From: an uncultured Nitrospirota bacterium
GTDB lineage: Bacteria; Nitrospirota; Nitrospiria; Nitrospirales; UBA8639
Assembly (NCBI GenBank): GCA_937139405.1
Contig: CAKZPV010000004.1
Span: 310,001 to 374,000, forward strand
Length of the DNA stretch: 64,000 nt
Direction of reading: 5' to 3'
Shown here: positions 26,813 to 38,000 of the stretch, piece by piece
How the letters are laid out: each line of letters begins with the position of its first letter
How positions within the stretch are numbered: the first letter of the stretch is position 1
The notes under the pieces: model-generated
Seen by the model: the letters and a program-made list of their open reading frames with translations, nothing else
What the model was told of the DNA's origin: nothing
Database searches by the model: none
Program-made: the position numbers and the translations under genes

Positions 26813-27778
26813 TCATTCAGGCGAGGACGGCGGAGCAATAACAATCGACAGCGCATTGTGATCGCTCAAGACGGTTTCTTTAAAGTTCAGGACATGGGAA
26901 TTCTTTATCTGAAGATTTCGTACAGCAATAATGTCTGGTCCATCTTGTAGGACCAAGGTTAAATCATTATCTTTAAGAAACGTCTGCAAAATTTTCCCAT
27001 CTTGTTCTCCCCCGTCTTGTTTTGTTCTATGTGGCTTTAAGTTTGAGTCCATGCCAATGAGCAGTGGGGCAGTAGAAGGCACGTACCATTTCAGAGCGGC
27101 GGTGATTTGCCAGGCCTGTGACGCACGAGCATCACGGCTGGCCTGTCCTCGACCCGCATCCATATGACTGTTCAACACCCAGAACTCTGGGAATCTCACT
27201 AGCTGAAAACCCTTTGAGAACGATTCATCTGCTTTATCAAGCTTTGTATTGCGGCCCGCAAAGGAACGATACGGTTCTCCATAAACCCAGCCAGGCTTCT
27301 CTTGAGCGAGCATGAGCAGGCCAGGTGTCAAACAGATCTCACAGACAAGTCGAAGGGGAAATTGGTCTCCACCCCCGCCTTCCAAGAAAAAAGGGTGATC
27401 AGCCCAAGGATGTTTCGTGTACTGAGCAATTTGGACTGGACGCACAAAAGCTTCCTGAAACAGAACCATATCATACTGCGAGGCTAGATCCCCGATACAG
27501 ACAACTTCTTCTTCCGAATGACCTTTACTTGAAAAAATCGATCCGGGAAGCAGCCGATCATGAATATTCCACACCAGCACATGTAGGCCATCAGAGACAT
27601 TGGGATTGGGTACGTCAGAGGAAGAGATTCCCGCTTGCTGTTGCCAATCAATATTGCACGAAGAGGTTAAAGTAGGTTTGGTTTCCCTCTTACCCACACA
27701 AGCATTTAGCACCATCAGTGCCACGATAGACAGAAGAATCGTGCGACTCACATACTGGCGCCTTTTCGTGATGTTCAT
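26813..27778 (-). CDS. Exported endonuclease/exonuclease/phosphatase-family lipoprotein
   Basis: A 321-residue protein. The signal peptide ends at LNACVG (lipobox). The EEP fold is visible in LHVLVWNIHDR, DMVLFQEAFV, VLNSHMDAGRG, LLIGMDSNLKP and LSDHNALSIVI, which supply the Asn, Glu, His/Asp, Asp-x-Asn and Asp-His catalytic residues. Family members cleave nucleic acids, phosphoinositides or sphingomyelin; the substrate here is unknown. Confidence 0.85.
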   Translation of the reverse strand: MNITKRRQYVSRTILLSIVALMVLNACVGKRETKPTLTSSCNIDWQQQAGISSSDVPNPNVSDGLHVLVWNIHDRLLPGSIFSSKGHSEEEVVCIGDLASQYDMVLFQEAFVRPVQIAQYTKHPWADHPFFLEGGGGDQFPLRLVCEICLTPGLLMLAQEKPGWVYGEPYRSFAGRNTKLDKADESFSKGFQLVRFPEFWVLNSHMDAGRGQASRDARASQAWQITAALKWYVPSTAPLLIGMDSNLKPHRTKQDGGEQDGKILQTFLKDNDLTLVLQDGPDIIAVRNLQIKNSHVLNFKETVLSDHNALSIVIAPPSSPE

Positions 27779-28285
27779 TGAAAATGCCCTTTCGTTAAGT
27801 ATAAATTCTGAGTTAAGACTTTTCTCACTAGACCCAACTGAATGCCATCGAGTAATTCTGTGTTTGTGGACACGTTGAGATTTGCTCTACGAAAGTCTAT
27901 GCCCCAATGTCGATTATGAATATTACCATTCGTCTTACAATAAAAGCCCATCATATATGGAAGCTCTCGCTACCTAAAAGTTTATAGCCAGCAAGACATA
28001 TTACTCAACTGACGTAACAATACCGTCGACCAGAGTTTATTCAAACAGTGTCTTGCACAAGCATGAGAGTTGAGATTAGGATGAATCTGTTAGCTATCGC
28101 TTCATCGTTCATCTCCCCCCTTTGTTATTTCGTTTTGCAAATATCGATCATGGCGCGCCTCGTTTGGCGTGAAGATAGAACTCCCGCATCAACATTCATA
28201 TGCCATGGTGGATCTACCAAAATGGTCATGTTAACTGAGTTTTCATTGTTTCCCCCTTGTCTATCTTTAAAAAGGAGTCATCATT
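27779..28285. other. Intergenic region, 507 bases
   Basis: No convincing gene. Short open frames have no ribosome sites or recognisable products. It holds the divergent upstream regions of the EEP lipoprotein and the SnoaL-like gene. Confidence 0.5.
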
Positions 28286-28663
28286 ATGTCAGCTATGGAA
28301 ATTGGAAAAGAACTTGTGGCTTTATGCAAGCAAGGGAAGAATCAAGAGGCCATCGATAAGTTATATGCTTCCAACATTGTCAGTGTAGAAGCCACGGCCA
28401 TGCCAAACATGAGTCAAACCCAAACGGGCATCGAGGCGATTAAAGGAAAGAACACCTGGTGGGTAGAAAACCATGAAGTTCATGGAGGCGAGGTCAATGG
28501 ACCCTTTCCAAACGGCAACCAGTTTATTGTCCATTTTAAATTCGATGTCACCCCTAAACATACTGGCAATCGTATGACAATGGACGAGATGGGACTATAC
28601 ACCGTCCAGAATGGAAAAATCGCGAAAGAAGAGTTTTTTTACTCGATGGGCGACTGTAGCTAG
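28286..28663 (+). CDS. SnoaL-like (NTF2-fold) protein
   Basis: A 125-residue single-domain NTF2-like protein. The pattern LVALCKQGKNQEAIDKLYASNIVSVEA, FDVTPKHTGNRMTMDEMGLYTVQNGKIAKEEFFYS is typical of SnoaL_2/3 proteins. It carries AAGGAG before the ATG. Family members are cyclases, hydrolases or binding proteins, and no catalytic set can be assigned. It is related in fold to the protein encoded at 56974. Confidence 0.88.
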   Translation: MSAMEIGKELVALCKQGKNQEAIDKLYASNIVSVEATAMPNMSQTQTGIEAIKGKNTWWVENHEVHGGEVNGPFPNGNQFIVHFKFDVTPKHTGNRMTMDEMGLYTVQNGKIAKEEFFYSMGDCS

Positions 28664-28958
28664 AGGGATACACTGTCATGATTACCTATGGATAAAAAGG
28701 AGACTTGAACATTTGGTACGATAGAAAACTCCTACTATGATGCGCTCTCAGATAGCGTAGGGTCCCAAGCAGCTTCTCAATGCAATGCTGAGATGACGGT
28801 AAAGGATGGTCGTCTTAAGTCTCAAGCCTGAAGTCAATTTTGATCATCGTGTCTCATAGTTGAGAAAATTGTTGTCCACTAGAAAGAAGAAACAACTACC
28901 GCTACCAGGCTGGAAATGATCCTCTTCATTGCCAGCCATCCGTTGAAGGAGGTCCCTT

Positions 28959-29552
28959 ATGCGTTCTCTATTCATTCTTATGGGTCTGTGTTTGCTTGCG
29001 GTGGGATCTATTGCCCAAGCCACCGAAAAAGAAAGCGCTCCAGGCGATATGCAAGCCATGATGGAGATGTACCAGAAGATGGCCACGCCTGGAGAGCCGC
29101 ACAAAGTATTGGCCACCCTAGCGGGCAGCTGGACGACCACAACCAAATCATGGATGGATCCTAGCAAACCTCCGATGGAATCAACGGGTACCGCCGAAAT
29201 GAGAATGGTCTTGGGTGCGCGCTTTCTCCACCAGGAATTCACTGGTGAGATGATGGGACAACCCTTTGCCGGGATTGGGATCGATGGTTACGACAACCTT
29301 CGGCAAAAATATGTCACGGCCTGGTTTGATACCATGGGCACGAGCATTTTCATCATGGAAGGCTCAGCGAGCCCAGATGGAAAAACGATCACTTTAGAGG
29401 GTCAACATGATGAACCGGGCGGAGGAACAATGTCGCATCGCGCCGTGTGGAAGTTGGTGGATGAGAATACTCAGACGTTTGATATGTACGGAGCTCACCA
29501 TGGCGCAAAGGAAATGAAGATGATGGAGATCACGTACACCAGGAAGCCTTGA
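28959..29552 (+). CDS. Secreted DUF1579 protein
   Basis: A 197-residue protein with a signal peptide (cleavage near AQA-TEK). The mature part has DUF1579 features: a helix, then HKVLATLAGSWTTTTKSWMDPSKP, MVLGARFLHQEFTG and GIDGYDNLRQKYVTAWFDTMG. The fold is a lipocalin-like barrel. GGAGG precedes the ATG. Function is unknown. Confidence 0.88.
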   Translation: MRSLFILMGLCLLAVGSIAQATEKESAPGDMQAMMEMYQKMATPGEPHKVLATLAGSWTTTTKSWMDPSKPPMESTGTAEMRMVLGARFLHQEFTGEMMGQPFAGIGIDGYDNLRQKYVTAWFDTMGTSIFIMEGSASPDGKTITLEGQHDEPGGGTMSHRAVWKLVDENTQTFDMYGAHHGAKEMKMMEITYTRKP

Positions 29553-29747
29553 GAAAACGGAATAGCTTGAGCGAATCTAGTCGTATCCAGATGAATATCT
29601 CCTGGCTTTCGAATTATCGGTGGCCTTAGACGAATGAGGCAATTTGGCAACACCCACACCCACTCTTTTCTCACCCTTTCGCCAGAATCTTGGATTATGG
29701 ATAAGGATCCAAGGACTATCGAAGAAAGATTAGGATTGAGGCGTAGC

Positions 29748-30770
29748 CTAGGGGTTGACTAACACATCGACATAGGAAGGCAGACTGTCAGCACCGTGGA
29801 TGTCGGTTACTCGGAGTTTGAAGCGGAAGGTTCTTTCTTCGGCCACGAAAGGGGCCAAGAATTTGGCTTTAGCCGAATACGGATCAAGAAGGGGAATTTT
29901 ACTTCCTCGTACTTGCGACCAATGGTACTGGAGTGACCCTCCGTCTGGATCGTAGCTCTCTAATCCATTTAAGGTGACTTGTTCTCCTGCTAAGAGGGAT
30001 TGCGTTTTCCCAGCATCTGCCATTGGTGGTTCATTCGGCTCATCGTTGACTTCGACGACAATATCAAGGGTGGCTATTTGATCCCGATTTTTCACCGTGA
30101 GCACGGTTGAACCATTCCCCACCAGACGCAGGACTCCATCTTGATTGACCGTGATGACTGATTCATTAACTGGGATGTAGGTGGTGCCAGTAGTGCGAAG
30201 ACGAATGGTACGCGTGATGCCATCTGAGAAGAAACCCATTACCGGTAACTCAAAGATCTTTCCCAACGCATCTAACTGATCATACACTCGAACCCCTCCG
30301 GCCCGCCCGAATCGAAGCGGTTTATGCGTTTGAAAATCGATATCCATGAGCAAGGCGTTCGGCTCAATGTGGATCAAGACTTCATCGAAGATGGCCTGGA
30401 GTGCGACTTGGGACTGTCGTCCTCCTTGTTCAGCCACCGCAAGCAGCCGATAGACCCCTATGGATTCTTTCGGGATCAGAATATCCCCGCCAAAGGGAGG
30501 AGTGTGTTTGGCCGTCGAGACCAAAGCCAACTTTTCCGCGGCCAAGGCCTTCAACATATCTTCATCTTCTCCATACCAATAATAATTCACTTTAGTGACA
30601 CCGGGAAGATCCCCCAACTCCAGAGCTACGGCGATGTGTTGTCCGGCCTGCTGGGTACTGAATGCTTGGGGTTCACTGATCGAAAACGACCAGGCGATCG
30701 GGAATCCAGACATGACGGCGAGAGAGGTCAGAAATGCTAGTGTCTTGAGGGGTACAAACTGGCGAGACAT
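29748..30770 (-). CDS. Exported Ig-like/PKD-domain protein
   Basis: A 340-residue protein with a signal peptide (to about residue 28). It then has an uncharacterised beta region, a Big2-like repeat (YIPVNESVITVNQDGVLRLVGNGSTVLTVKN) and a C-terminal PKD-type domain (NEPPMADAGKTQSLLAGEQVTLNGLESYDPDGGSL...). It looks like a surface or periplasmic adhesion/structural protein. It lacks a sorting signal. Confidence 0.8.
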   Translation of the reverse strand: MSRQFVPLKTLAFLTSLAVMSGFPIAWSFSISEPQAFSTQQAGQHIAVALELGDLPGVTKVNYYWYGEDEDMLKALAAEKLALVSTAKHTPPFGGDILIPKESIGVYRLLAVAEQGGRQSQVALQAIFDEVLIHIEPNALLMDIDFQTHKPLRFGRAGGVRVYDQLDALGKIFELPVMGFFSDGITRTIRLRTTGTTYIPVNESVITVNQDGVLRLVGNGSTVLTVKNRDQIATLDIVVEVNDEPNEPPMADAGKTQSLLAGEQVTLNGLESYDPDGGSLQYHWSQVRGSKIPLLDPYSAKAKFLAPFVAEERTFRFKLRVTDIHGADSLPSYVDVLVNP

Positions 30771-31155
30771 GCATAGTCCTCTCGTTAAATAAGGATTAAT
30801 CTTGCCAGATTACCATTTTCATCATAGGTAGGGGGAGCAAGGGATTTCCTGTATTTTCTTAGTAAGCATGGCAGGAAATTTCCCAAAAAGGAGTAAGTTG
30901 ATTAGAGAGAAATTCCTGCATAAAACAGCCAGTAACTGTCGCATGGAATATACAATACTGTGAAAACCATTTCCAGCATATTCTCTTCTGCACATTCAAA
31001 CACTGAGAAGACAAGGAGCTAAAGCAAGCTACGAGGAAAAGACTCAGAAAGTAAGGTTATTCTAGTATCCAATTCCCCAACAAAACTAGCCAACAAGCCA
31101 AACAAAAATAGTTCCTGACACCTTTATATTTGCATTTGAGTATCACCAATGGACG
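30771..31155. other. Intergenic region, 385 bases
   Basis: No gene is supported. An AAGGAG at about 30890 precedes only a 21-codon frame starting with TTG. Confidence 0.5.
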
Positions 31156-31590
31156 TTAATCCCACCCTATTGGTTCGTATCCACGTTCATGCAAGCATCG
31201 ATTGACAAATTTTTTATATGTTGGGCTTGGGTCAGAACTACTGGCTCCAAACAGCCCTAGCAACAACCCTTGTGTCGCCCCAATAGCCGCACCGATGGCG
31301 GCACCAAGTCCAACATTACCCGAAATTGCACCTCCAACGGCTCCACCAGCAGCTCCAACAGTCCCTCCTAAGGCAGTTTGATTCGCCACTTTTTCTCCTG
31401 CCTCGGATTTAGTGGCATATTCTTCTGCCAATTCTTCACATTCCGCAATCTCCTCATCAGCGCGATCTTGCCCTATCTTCTGCAAATGAGCATTGGGATA
31501 CAAAACCGGCTGTGGCCCTGCACAACCGTTGAGATGGACCAGGGCAATTATCAAAAATTTTGAAAGTATTATGGTTGTTTTTCGTTTCAA
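31156..31590 (-). CDS. Glycine-zipper lipoprotein
   Basis: A 144-residue protein with a lipoprotein signal (LVHLNGCAG). The centre is a Gly/Ala-rich glycine zipper (ALGGTVGAAGGAVGGAISG and GAAIGAAIGATQGLLLGLFG), forming a membrane-interacting helical hairpin. The C-terminal tail holds CLHERGYEPIGW. It resembles YMGG-like outer-membrane lipoproteins. Confidence 0.8.
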   Translation of the reverse strand: MKRKTTIILSKFLIIALVHLNGCAGPQPVLYPNAHLQKIGQDRADEEIAECEELAEEYATKSEAGEKVANQTALGGTVGAAGGAVGGAISGNVGLGAAIGAAIGATQGLLLGLFGASSSDPSPTYKKFVNRCLHERGYEPIGWD

Positions 31591-31823
31591 TATCGTTATT
31601 CTTTCTGCACCTGTTCACGATTTTTCGTCCCATATAATAAAGATTACATGTAATCCCTTATAAATGGATAAGCTACCCACGCCTTTCCAGCCGTGGCTTC
31701 AAGTAATCAAAATAAGCTGGTCCGGTGCCCACAATGCAAGACACCGAACCATGCTTTCATGACCACCTTCCCAAAATGATCATTCACGTTATTCTCACTG
31801 CAATCGACAAAAATCCCTGTTAT

Positions 31824-32897
31824 TTATTTAAGTTCTCCACTGCCAGTATTGATCGCCATGGCCTCAGAAAACCAGGGCAGATCTATCTTGAGCGCCTGGA
31901 AGGTATCCAGGTCTAACCCTCCCCTTGGAAGGCCTTGCTTTTGTTGAAACGCGACGACGGCCCTCATCGTTGCCGCCCCAATCGTACCATCAACTGGACC
32001 AGGATTAAATCCGTTTTCCTTTAACGAATGTTGAAGTTGCTGGACAACCTGTGGTGTCGTATTCGTCTCACAGAGCACGGGCTTCCAAGCCATTTTTTCT
32101 TCCGATACTTTTACCCTTTTCGTGAACGTCTGGTATTCTTCAGGTATCGCTATTCGCTTCACAGTGGCAGGCTCAACCACTTTCAACCCTTTCTGAACCT
32201 TCGACTGCTCTGGGATCTTAATAGTCTTCGTTGTTGGTGGTGTCTTCATCAGACGCCGCTTCACAGTCTTATACTCTGCTGGCACCTCCAAAGCCCGAGT
32301 GGTTGCCGGGCTCTTCAGCACCTGCTTGGTCACGGTTTTAAAGGTCGCGGGAACTTCTTTTAAGCACACAATCTCCCCGGTCCCAAAGTCCACTTTTTCA
32401 ATCAACCCTCGCCCTTTTTCCCACACTACATGCGCTGGCTTATCGATCACCTGTTCCGACACGAATTCATACTCAGCAGGAACTGCCACTAATTTCTCAA
32501 AAGCTGGCTTTACCAGCACCTGTTCCTCAATCCATTCATAAGTTGCAGGAACAACCTCTAATTTTTCGGAAGCCTCCTGTACAACAATCGTTTCTTCAAC
32601 AGTCTCAAATGTTGCTGGGACAATCTCAAGCCTCTCGGAAGCCTCACTTTTCAACATCTGAATAGTTTCAGCCTCATACTGAGCCGGCACAAGTACCCGC
32701 GCATAACATCCCCCTGGCTTAGCGTGCGGTGGAAATAATTCCGCACCAGCCTCAGGACCTTGAGGTAAAAAACTTTTTGCTTCAGCAGCATCAGCAAGAC
32801 CCTCAGTTGTCTCCTCTGCGATAGCTATCCCCAGTCCTCCTCCCACTAATAGAACAAACACCGTACTCCAAATAGGTGCACGCATAATCGGTTTCAT
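31824..32897 (-). CDS. Exported repeat protein with C-terminal peptidoglycan-binding domain
   Basis: About 357 residues from the ATG at 32897, which is preceded by AAAGGAG; the ORF is open to 32945. It has a signal peptide (cleavage near AIA-EET). About eight imperfect repeats follow, the clearest with a 23-residue period, of the form VPAxYExVxEQVLxKPAxEKL. The C-terminal 70 residues are a PG_binding_1 domain (LQHSLKENGFNPGPVDGTIG, AVVAFQQKQGLP). The repeats may form an extended stalk anchored to peptidoglycan. Confidence 0.8.
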   Translation of the reverse strand: MKPIMRAPIWSTVFVLLVGGGLGIAIAEETTEGLADAAEAKSFLPQGPEAGAELFPPHAKPGGCYARVLVPAQYEAETIQMLKSEASERLEIVPATFETVEETIVVQEASEKLEVVPATYEWIEEQVLVKPAFEKLVAVPAEYEFVSEQVIDKPAHVVWEKGRGLIEKVDFGTGEIVCLKEVPATFKTVTKQVLKSPATTRALEVPAEYKTVKRRLMKTPPTTKTIKIPEQSKVQKGLKVVEPATVKRIAIPEEYQTFTKRVKVSEEKMAWKPVLCETNTTPQVVQQLQHSLKENGFNPGPVDGTIGAATMRAVVAFQQKQGLPRGGLDLDTFQALKIDLPWFSEAMAINTGSGELK

Positions 32898-33342
32898 GGA
32901 AAACTCCTTTTGATAGAGATGAACACAGTATCGCATTGTGGACAAAAATAATGAAAATCCGTTTTTCGGCCCTCAACGCTCTTTCATAGCTGATGAAAAA
33001 TTTAATCTAACCTCTTCTTTGCTTTTAAAATGGTACAACAGCGAATCTGCTCCACGGCTTAGACAGAACACATCATATTGCCCTTCGGTGACCCTAAGAA
33101 AAATTGATTTCTACCTGTCTCTAGTGACGGCGGCTAAGACGCCGACTGATCCACTTCAGATAAGGAGCACAAATAAGGCCTGATGAACACCGAACGGATA
33201 AAGAAGGATAAGAGGGTAAAAATAATTTGGCAGGAATGAATTCGATATCGTGAGATAATCGTTTCATAGGCGAACCCCATTGGCCTATGCTCATTTGGGT
33301 TCTTCACGTTCGCCACCTTTGTTCTGACAGAAAAAACACATC
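32898..33342. other. Intergenic region, 445 bases
   Basis: No gene is supported here; short frames lack ribosome sites. Confidence 0.5.
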
Positions 33343-33741
33343 TTACGCCATCGCTGTTAACTCATCTGGTTCAGCTTGCCCAATTGCTCGACTGACTTCC
33401 TCTAAGAGTTCGTGTAAATCATAGGGCTTAGAAATGACGGCACATGCACCAGTTTTGTGTGCTTCATAAGGCATGTCTTCCCTAGATTGACTCGACATAA
33501 GAATCGCTGGGGTGTGCTGCAGCGAAGCTAATCTCCCCATCTGATTGATGAGTTCAAGACCATTCATCCCAGGCATATGCAGATCGGTTAAGACAATGTC
33601 CACCTTGTCTGCCCTCAGCTTTGACAATGCCTCACCGCCATCCTCTGCTTCATCACATCCATATCCATTCGCCTCAAACATGTTTCGTAAAATCAATCGA
33701 TGATCGGAATCATCGTCGACAATCAATAGGCGCATCATCAT
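33343..33741 (-). CDS. Stand-alone response regulator receiver
   Basis: About 132 residues: a receiver domain only. Acidic pocket LIVDDDSD, phosphoacceptor Asp in VLTDLHMPGMNG, conserved Ser in LMSSQS and Lys in ISKPYD are all present. GAGGAAC before the ATG cluster supports the start at 33741 rather than 33777. It has no output domain, so it should act in a phosphorelay or by protein contact. It faces away from the large kinase gene at 35 kb. Confidence 0.9.
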   Translation of the reverse strand: MMMRLLIVDDDSDHRLILRNMFEANGYGCDEAEDGGEALSKLRADKVDIVLTDLHMPGMNGLELINQMGRLASLQHTPAILMSSQSREDMPYEAHKTGACAVISKPYDLHELLEEVSRAIGQAEPDELTAMA

Positions 33742-34463
33742 TTGTTCCTCGCATCTAGGTTTCCAGGTTTTGAACATATAGATACAGAAGCTTTACAAAG
33801 TCTGTGCCATAAAAGTACTTGGGATAAATTTCACTTATTTTTCAATGATCAAAGCCATATTTCACATGGAATGAGTGGAGGAATCTTATCTTTGTGCTCA
33901 AACAATCTCACAGAGTGGAACAAAAAATGTCCCAACCTGTATCAACAGAGTTTGAGGAACCTGAAACAGAAGCGCCTAGACTTCAAGATAGATTTGAAAA
34001 GATTGAATGATTGAAGCCTTCTGCTAAAGCTCTTGGTTCAGGAAACACGTAAAATTGTGACGGGCTCTCAATCATGACAATGCTTACCCCTCGCCTTTTC
34101 CTCTTAGGGCCCAATATTGTTTGTGTATCGGACCTTAGACTGAAGCTGAATCCTTCATTGAACGTGCCAACACGTTTCTCTCTTGTCCTATTTTCGTCGC
34201 TCGCAACATCCATCGTTCTAACTGATTCATCCAACCTCGACGAGATGGGGGTGCGCAAGCTTCATAGTAGTCTCGAACCACTTTCAGCAGCCGAAACTGC
34301 GGCGAGGTCCAAATGTAAAAGAACTACCATGACGCAAGATTTTGAATTTGGTTGAAACTGAATTCACAAAATGCCCAGAGTGAATAGACGCAAAAAGCTC
34401 AAGGGAATTTCCCCGAGAACTAGCCTCGACAACCACACTAGGCACAAGCCTGGCGAGGACGGT
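33742..34463. other. Long non-coding stretch
   Basis: No supported gene over about 720 bases; open frames here are short, lack ribosome sites and overlap one another on both strands. Confidence 0.45.
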
Positions 34464-34676
34464 TCAGAAATCAGAAAAACTGAAATACCCGAACAGAGGC
34501 AATGGCCCTAAAACACCACATGCCAAGAAGTTCAGCGTCCATGTCAGAGAGCTGGGAGCCCCACTAAATACCTTGAGTACATTCTCGACATTTAGTCCCA
34601 AGAGTCCGACGACCAAAAGAAACAATCCAGCACTTGTGTCACGACCACCGAACCAAAGGAAGGAACTTACGGTCAC
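34464..34676 (-). CDS. Possible small membrane protein
   Basis: A 70-residue frame starting with GTG and without a clear ribosome site. It encodes two hydrophobic helices (AGLFLLVVGLLGLNV and LNFLACGVLGPLPLFGYF). The composition looks protein-like, but nothing else supports it. Confidence 0.3.
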   Translation of the reverse strand: MTVSSFLWFGGRDTSAGLFLLVVGLLGLNVENVLKVFSGAPSSLTWTLNFLACGVLGPLPLFGYFSFSDF

Positions 34677-35029
34677 TGGGGAAGACGGACGGTGAATTCA
34701 TGTGAGCACTCCAAACAACCTAAAAAAAATTCTCTATATATTCTTTCAGCTCAGCATAGGGAATTCCTTGTTTGCTCTTTCTCCAGAACAAAAAAACACT
34801 TACCTCTCTTCTTGGCAACTTTCACATGCTCATAATGAAAGTCATTCTTCGAGTTGGCTTGCCCACCAAAGTCGATAACCCAATTTTTGACCTCATTCCT
34901 TAGCCCTATTTTCAAGAAATCATTCATTAATATTTTTTGATGGATCAACTGGCAAGTTGCCTAGAACCTACTCGGGAGTATTATGATGTCAGAAATCGGT
35001 TGAATACTAATGAGTCGGAGACCCCTACC
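34677..35029. other. Region upstream of the multi-PAS kinase
   Basis: About 350 bases without a supported gene, except that the kinase frame is open from a TTG at 34937. Confidence 0.4.
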
Positions 35030-38000
35030 ATGAATCCAACATCTATTGGCATGGATCAACTTTTCAGAACGTCGATGGTTAGTCGTCGCTTCATTATCAT
35101 TACGGTAATGTTTTTGAGTGTCCTTCTCTGTCTGTTGATATACACAGTGTCAACAATGCAGAAAGACCAATCAATGGGTTTCCTCATCGATGTAGCAGGC
35201 CACCAACGTATGTTTCTGCAAAAACACTTCAATGAAATGGTCCTGACCTCTCATGATATATCTGTTGACTACACAGCAACCAGACAACGCATACGATCTA
35301 CGCTCAACGCTCTAATGGATGGAGGCTCAGTAGCAACCAATTCAGAAACCAATCAGCGCCAAACTATTCCGAGCGCACCGACTCAAGAAATTTACGAAAA
35401 ACTCCTGGAACAACAGAATCACATCCAAGAAGTCTTCCAACTTGCAGATGATTTCCTTTTATTATCGCCCAATGACCGAGAGTTTCGACCTCAACTCGAA
35501 ACGCTTCGCACTCAGCATGAAATTGGAATTCATATTGCTGACGAGGCTGTAAAGCAGTTAGATCAATATTCTGAAGATGGCATTACCACAATGCTAAGGT
35601 GGGAAATTCTTATTACGCTCATTGTTGGATTACTGGGAATAGTTTTTGTCACTAAAAGTGTTCGGGATGGTCGTAAATTGGAAAAAGAAATCGATGAACG
35701 GAAACGTGTCGATTCGGCATTGCGAAATAATGAGATGTTCTTGAACTCCATCGTGGAGAACATTCCTCATATGATTTTTGTGAAAGATGCCAGAGACCTT
35801 CGATTTCTAAGGTGGAATAAAGCAGGGGAGGCACTCATTGGCTATCCCAACGAGGCGTTAATCGGGAAGACTGATTACGACTTTTTTCCTCAATCGGAAG
35901 CGGACTTCTATACGACAAAGGACCGAGAGGTCTTAACAGGTAAAAAGCTGATAGATATCCCGGAGGAAGTTATTCAAACCAAATCTCACGGGACAAGATA
36001 TCTCCATACTAAAAAGATTCCAATATTAGATTCCCATGGAAATCCTGAATATTTGTTGGGAATCTCAGAGGATATTACTGAATGGAAACAGACCGAGGAA
36101 CGTATACGAAAAGGCGAGAGAAAATTTCGAGCTATGTATGAACAAGCCCCCACTGGCATTGCCATCTTGGATTCACTCAGTGGGCGATTCACTCAAATCA
36201 ATCGAACGTATTGCGATATTGTCGGGTATTCAGAAGAAGAAATGCTCAATCTAACCTTCCAGGACATTACTCATCCGGACGACCTTCAAACGGACTTGGA
36301 TTGGGGGCAGCAACTCATCAGCGGCAAAATTAACAGCTTTCGAATGGAAAAACGATACTTTCATAAAAACGGTGCAGTCATTTGGGTGAATCTGATTTGC
36401 GTATCATTGTGGTTGGAACCCACCGATCTTCGTGAGCATATGGCGATGGTGGAGGATATTACCTATAGGAAGCAGGGGGAAAAATCCCTACAAGAGAGCG
36501 AGGAGCGTTTTCGTATTTTATATGAAGATAACCCCTCCATGTATTTCACCGTTTCTCAAGATGGAATCGTCTTATCCGTGAACCGGTTTGGGGCCCAACA
36601 ACTCGGCTATACAGGGGAGGAGTTGGTTGGACAGCCAGTTATTGATCTTTTCATAGAAGAAGATAAGCCCTTCGTTCAGCAACGGTTTGCACATTGCTTG
36701 AAAAACTCCCTAGTCGTACATTCTTGGGAATTCCGAAAGGTTCGGAAGGACAAGAGTATCGTCTGGGTCAAAGAAGTTGCACGAGCGGTGCGTAACAACG
36801 ATGGAGAATTTGTCGTTTTGCTCAATTGTGAAGACATATCCGAGCGTAAGAAAACAGAAAATGCTTTGCAAGAATGGCAAGCTCTGACTGAAAGTATTCT
36901 GGGACAGTTACCAAAGGGGTTTGCGTATCGTTGCCTCAATGACAAGAGCTGGCCAATTATCTATACGAGCAATGGAATCGAAGAAGTCACTGGATACCCG
37001 ATTGCAGATCTCCTAGGTGGAAAGATAACTTACAATTCCCTCATGCCTCCTGGAGAAAATGAGCGAGTCTGGCCAATTGTCCAGGAGGCGCTTGCCAAGC
37101 GCCTTCCATACGAAAATGAGCATCAAATCATCACTCGTGATGGGAAAAAGAAATGGATTCTGGCGCGCGGTCGCTTTATATTTGATGAGACAGGACGCCT
37201 TCTTTATCTTGATGGGTTAAATGTAGATATAACCGAGCACAAGGAGAACGAAGAGAAGCTTCGAGCCAGCGAGGCCCAGTTCCGAACTTTAGTAAACCAT
37301 ATTCCATTCTGTATACACGAAATCGAATTGAGTGGGAAAATGAGTTCGATGAATAAGGCTGGTCAAAAAATGTTAGAGATCGAAAACGAATCTCAAGTCA
37401 TCGGTCGTTCATACCTGGAATTGGCAGACAAACGAGACCAGAACCGAATCCGGAACTATTTTTCGCAAGCTGTCCAAGGCCAGTCTGTCGACTTCGAACT
37501 TCATGTGACAACAGATGGCATTGAAAAATTTTTCAATAGGAGTTTCATCCCTATACGAGGTGATGACGGGAACGTTTCAAAAATAGTGGGAATTTCTGAG
37601 GATATTACTGAACGAAAGCAAGCAGAAGAACATTTGCGCGAAAGCGAATCCAAACGAATGGATGCCCTCCGCCAAAGTGATGAACTCAAGTCAGCCTTGC
37701 TTGCATCCGTCTCTCATGAACTACGAACACCCCTGACTGCAATGAAAGCTTCGGCATCCAGTATTTTAGGGACAATCCCAAACGGTCTGGATGAGGTACA
37801 ACAAGAATTTCTCAAAGGTATCGATCAAGAGATCAACTACTTGAGTCGGTTGGTGGATAATCTCTTAGATATGTCTCAAATTGAGGCGGGTACGCTTGTT
37901 CCTCATCGAGAGTGGCATCCGCTTGAAGATCTCGTGGAAAGCGCTCTTCGCCATACCGAACAGATGTTCAAGCAGCAAAACATTGAAATACATCTCCCTA

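Noticed and set aside
27325-27675. Plus-strand frame opposite the EEP lipoprotein
   Set aside because: It is antisense to a gene with all catalytic motifs and has no ribosome site or recognisable product.
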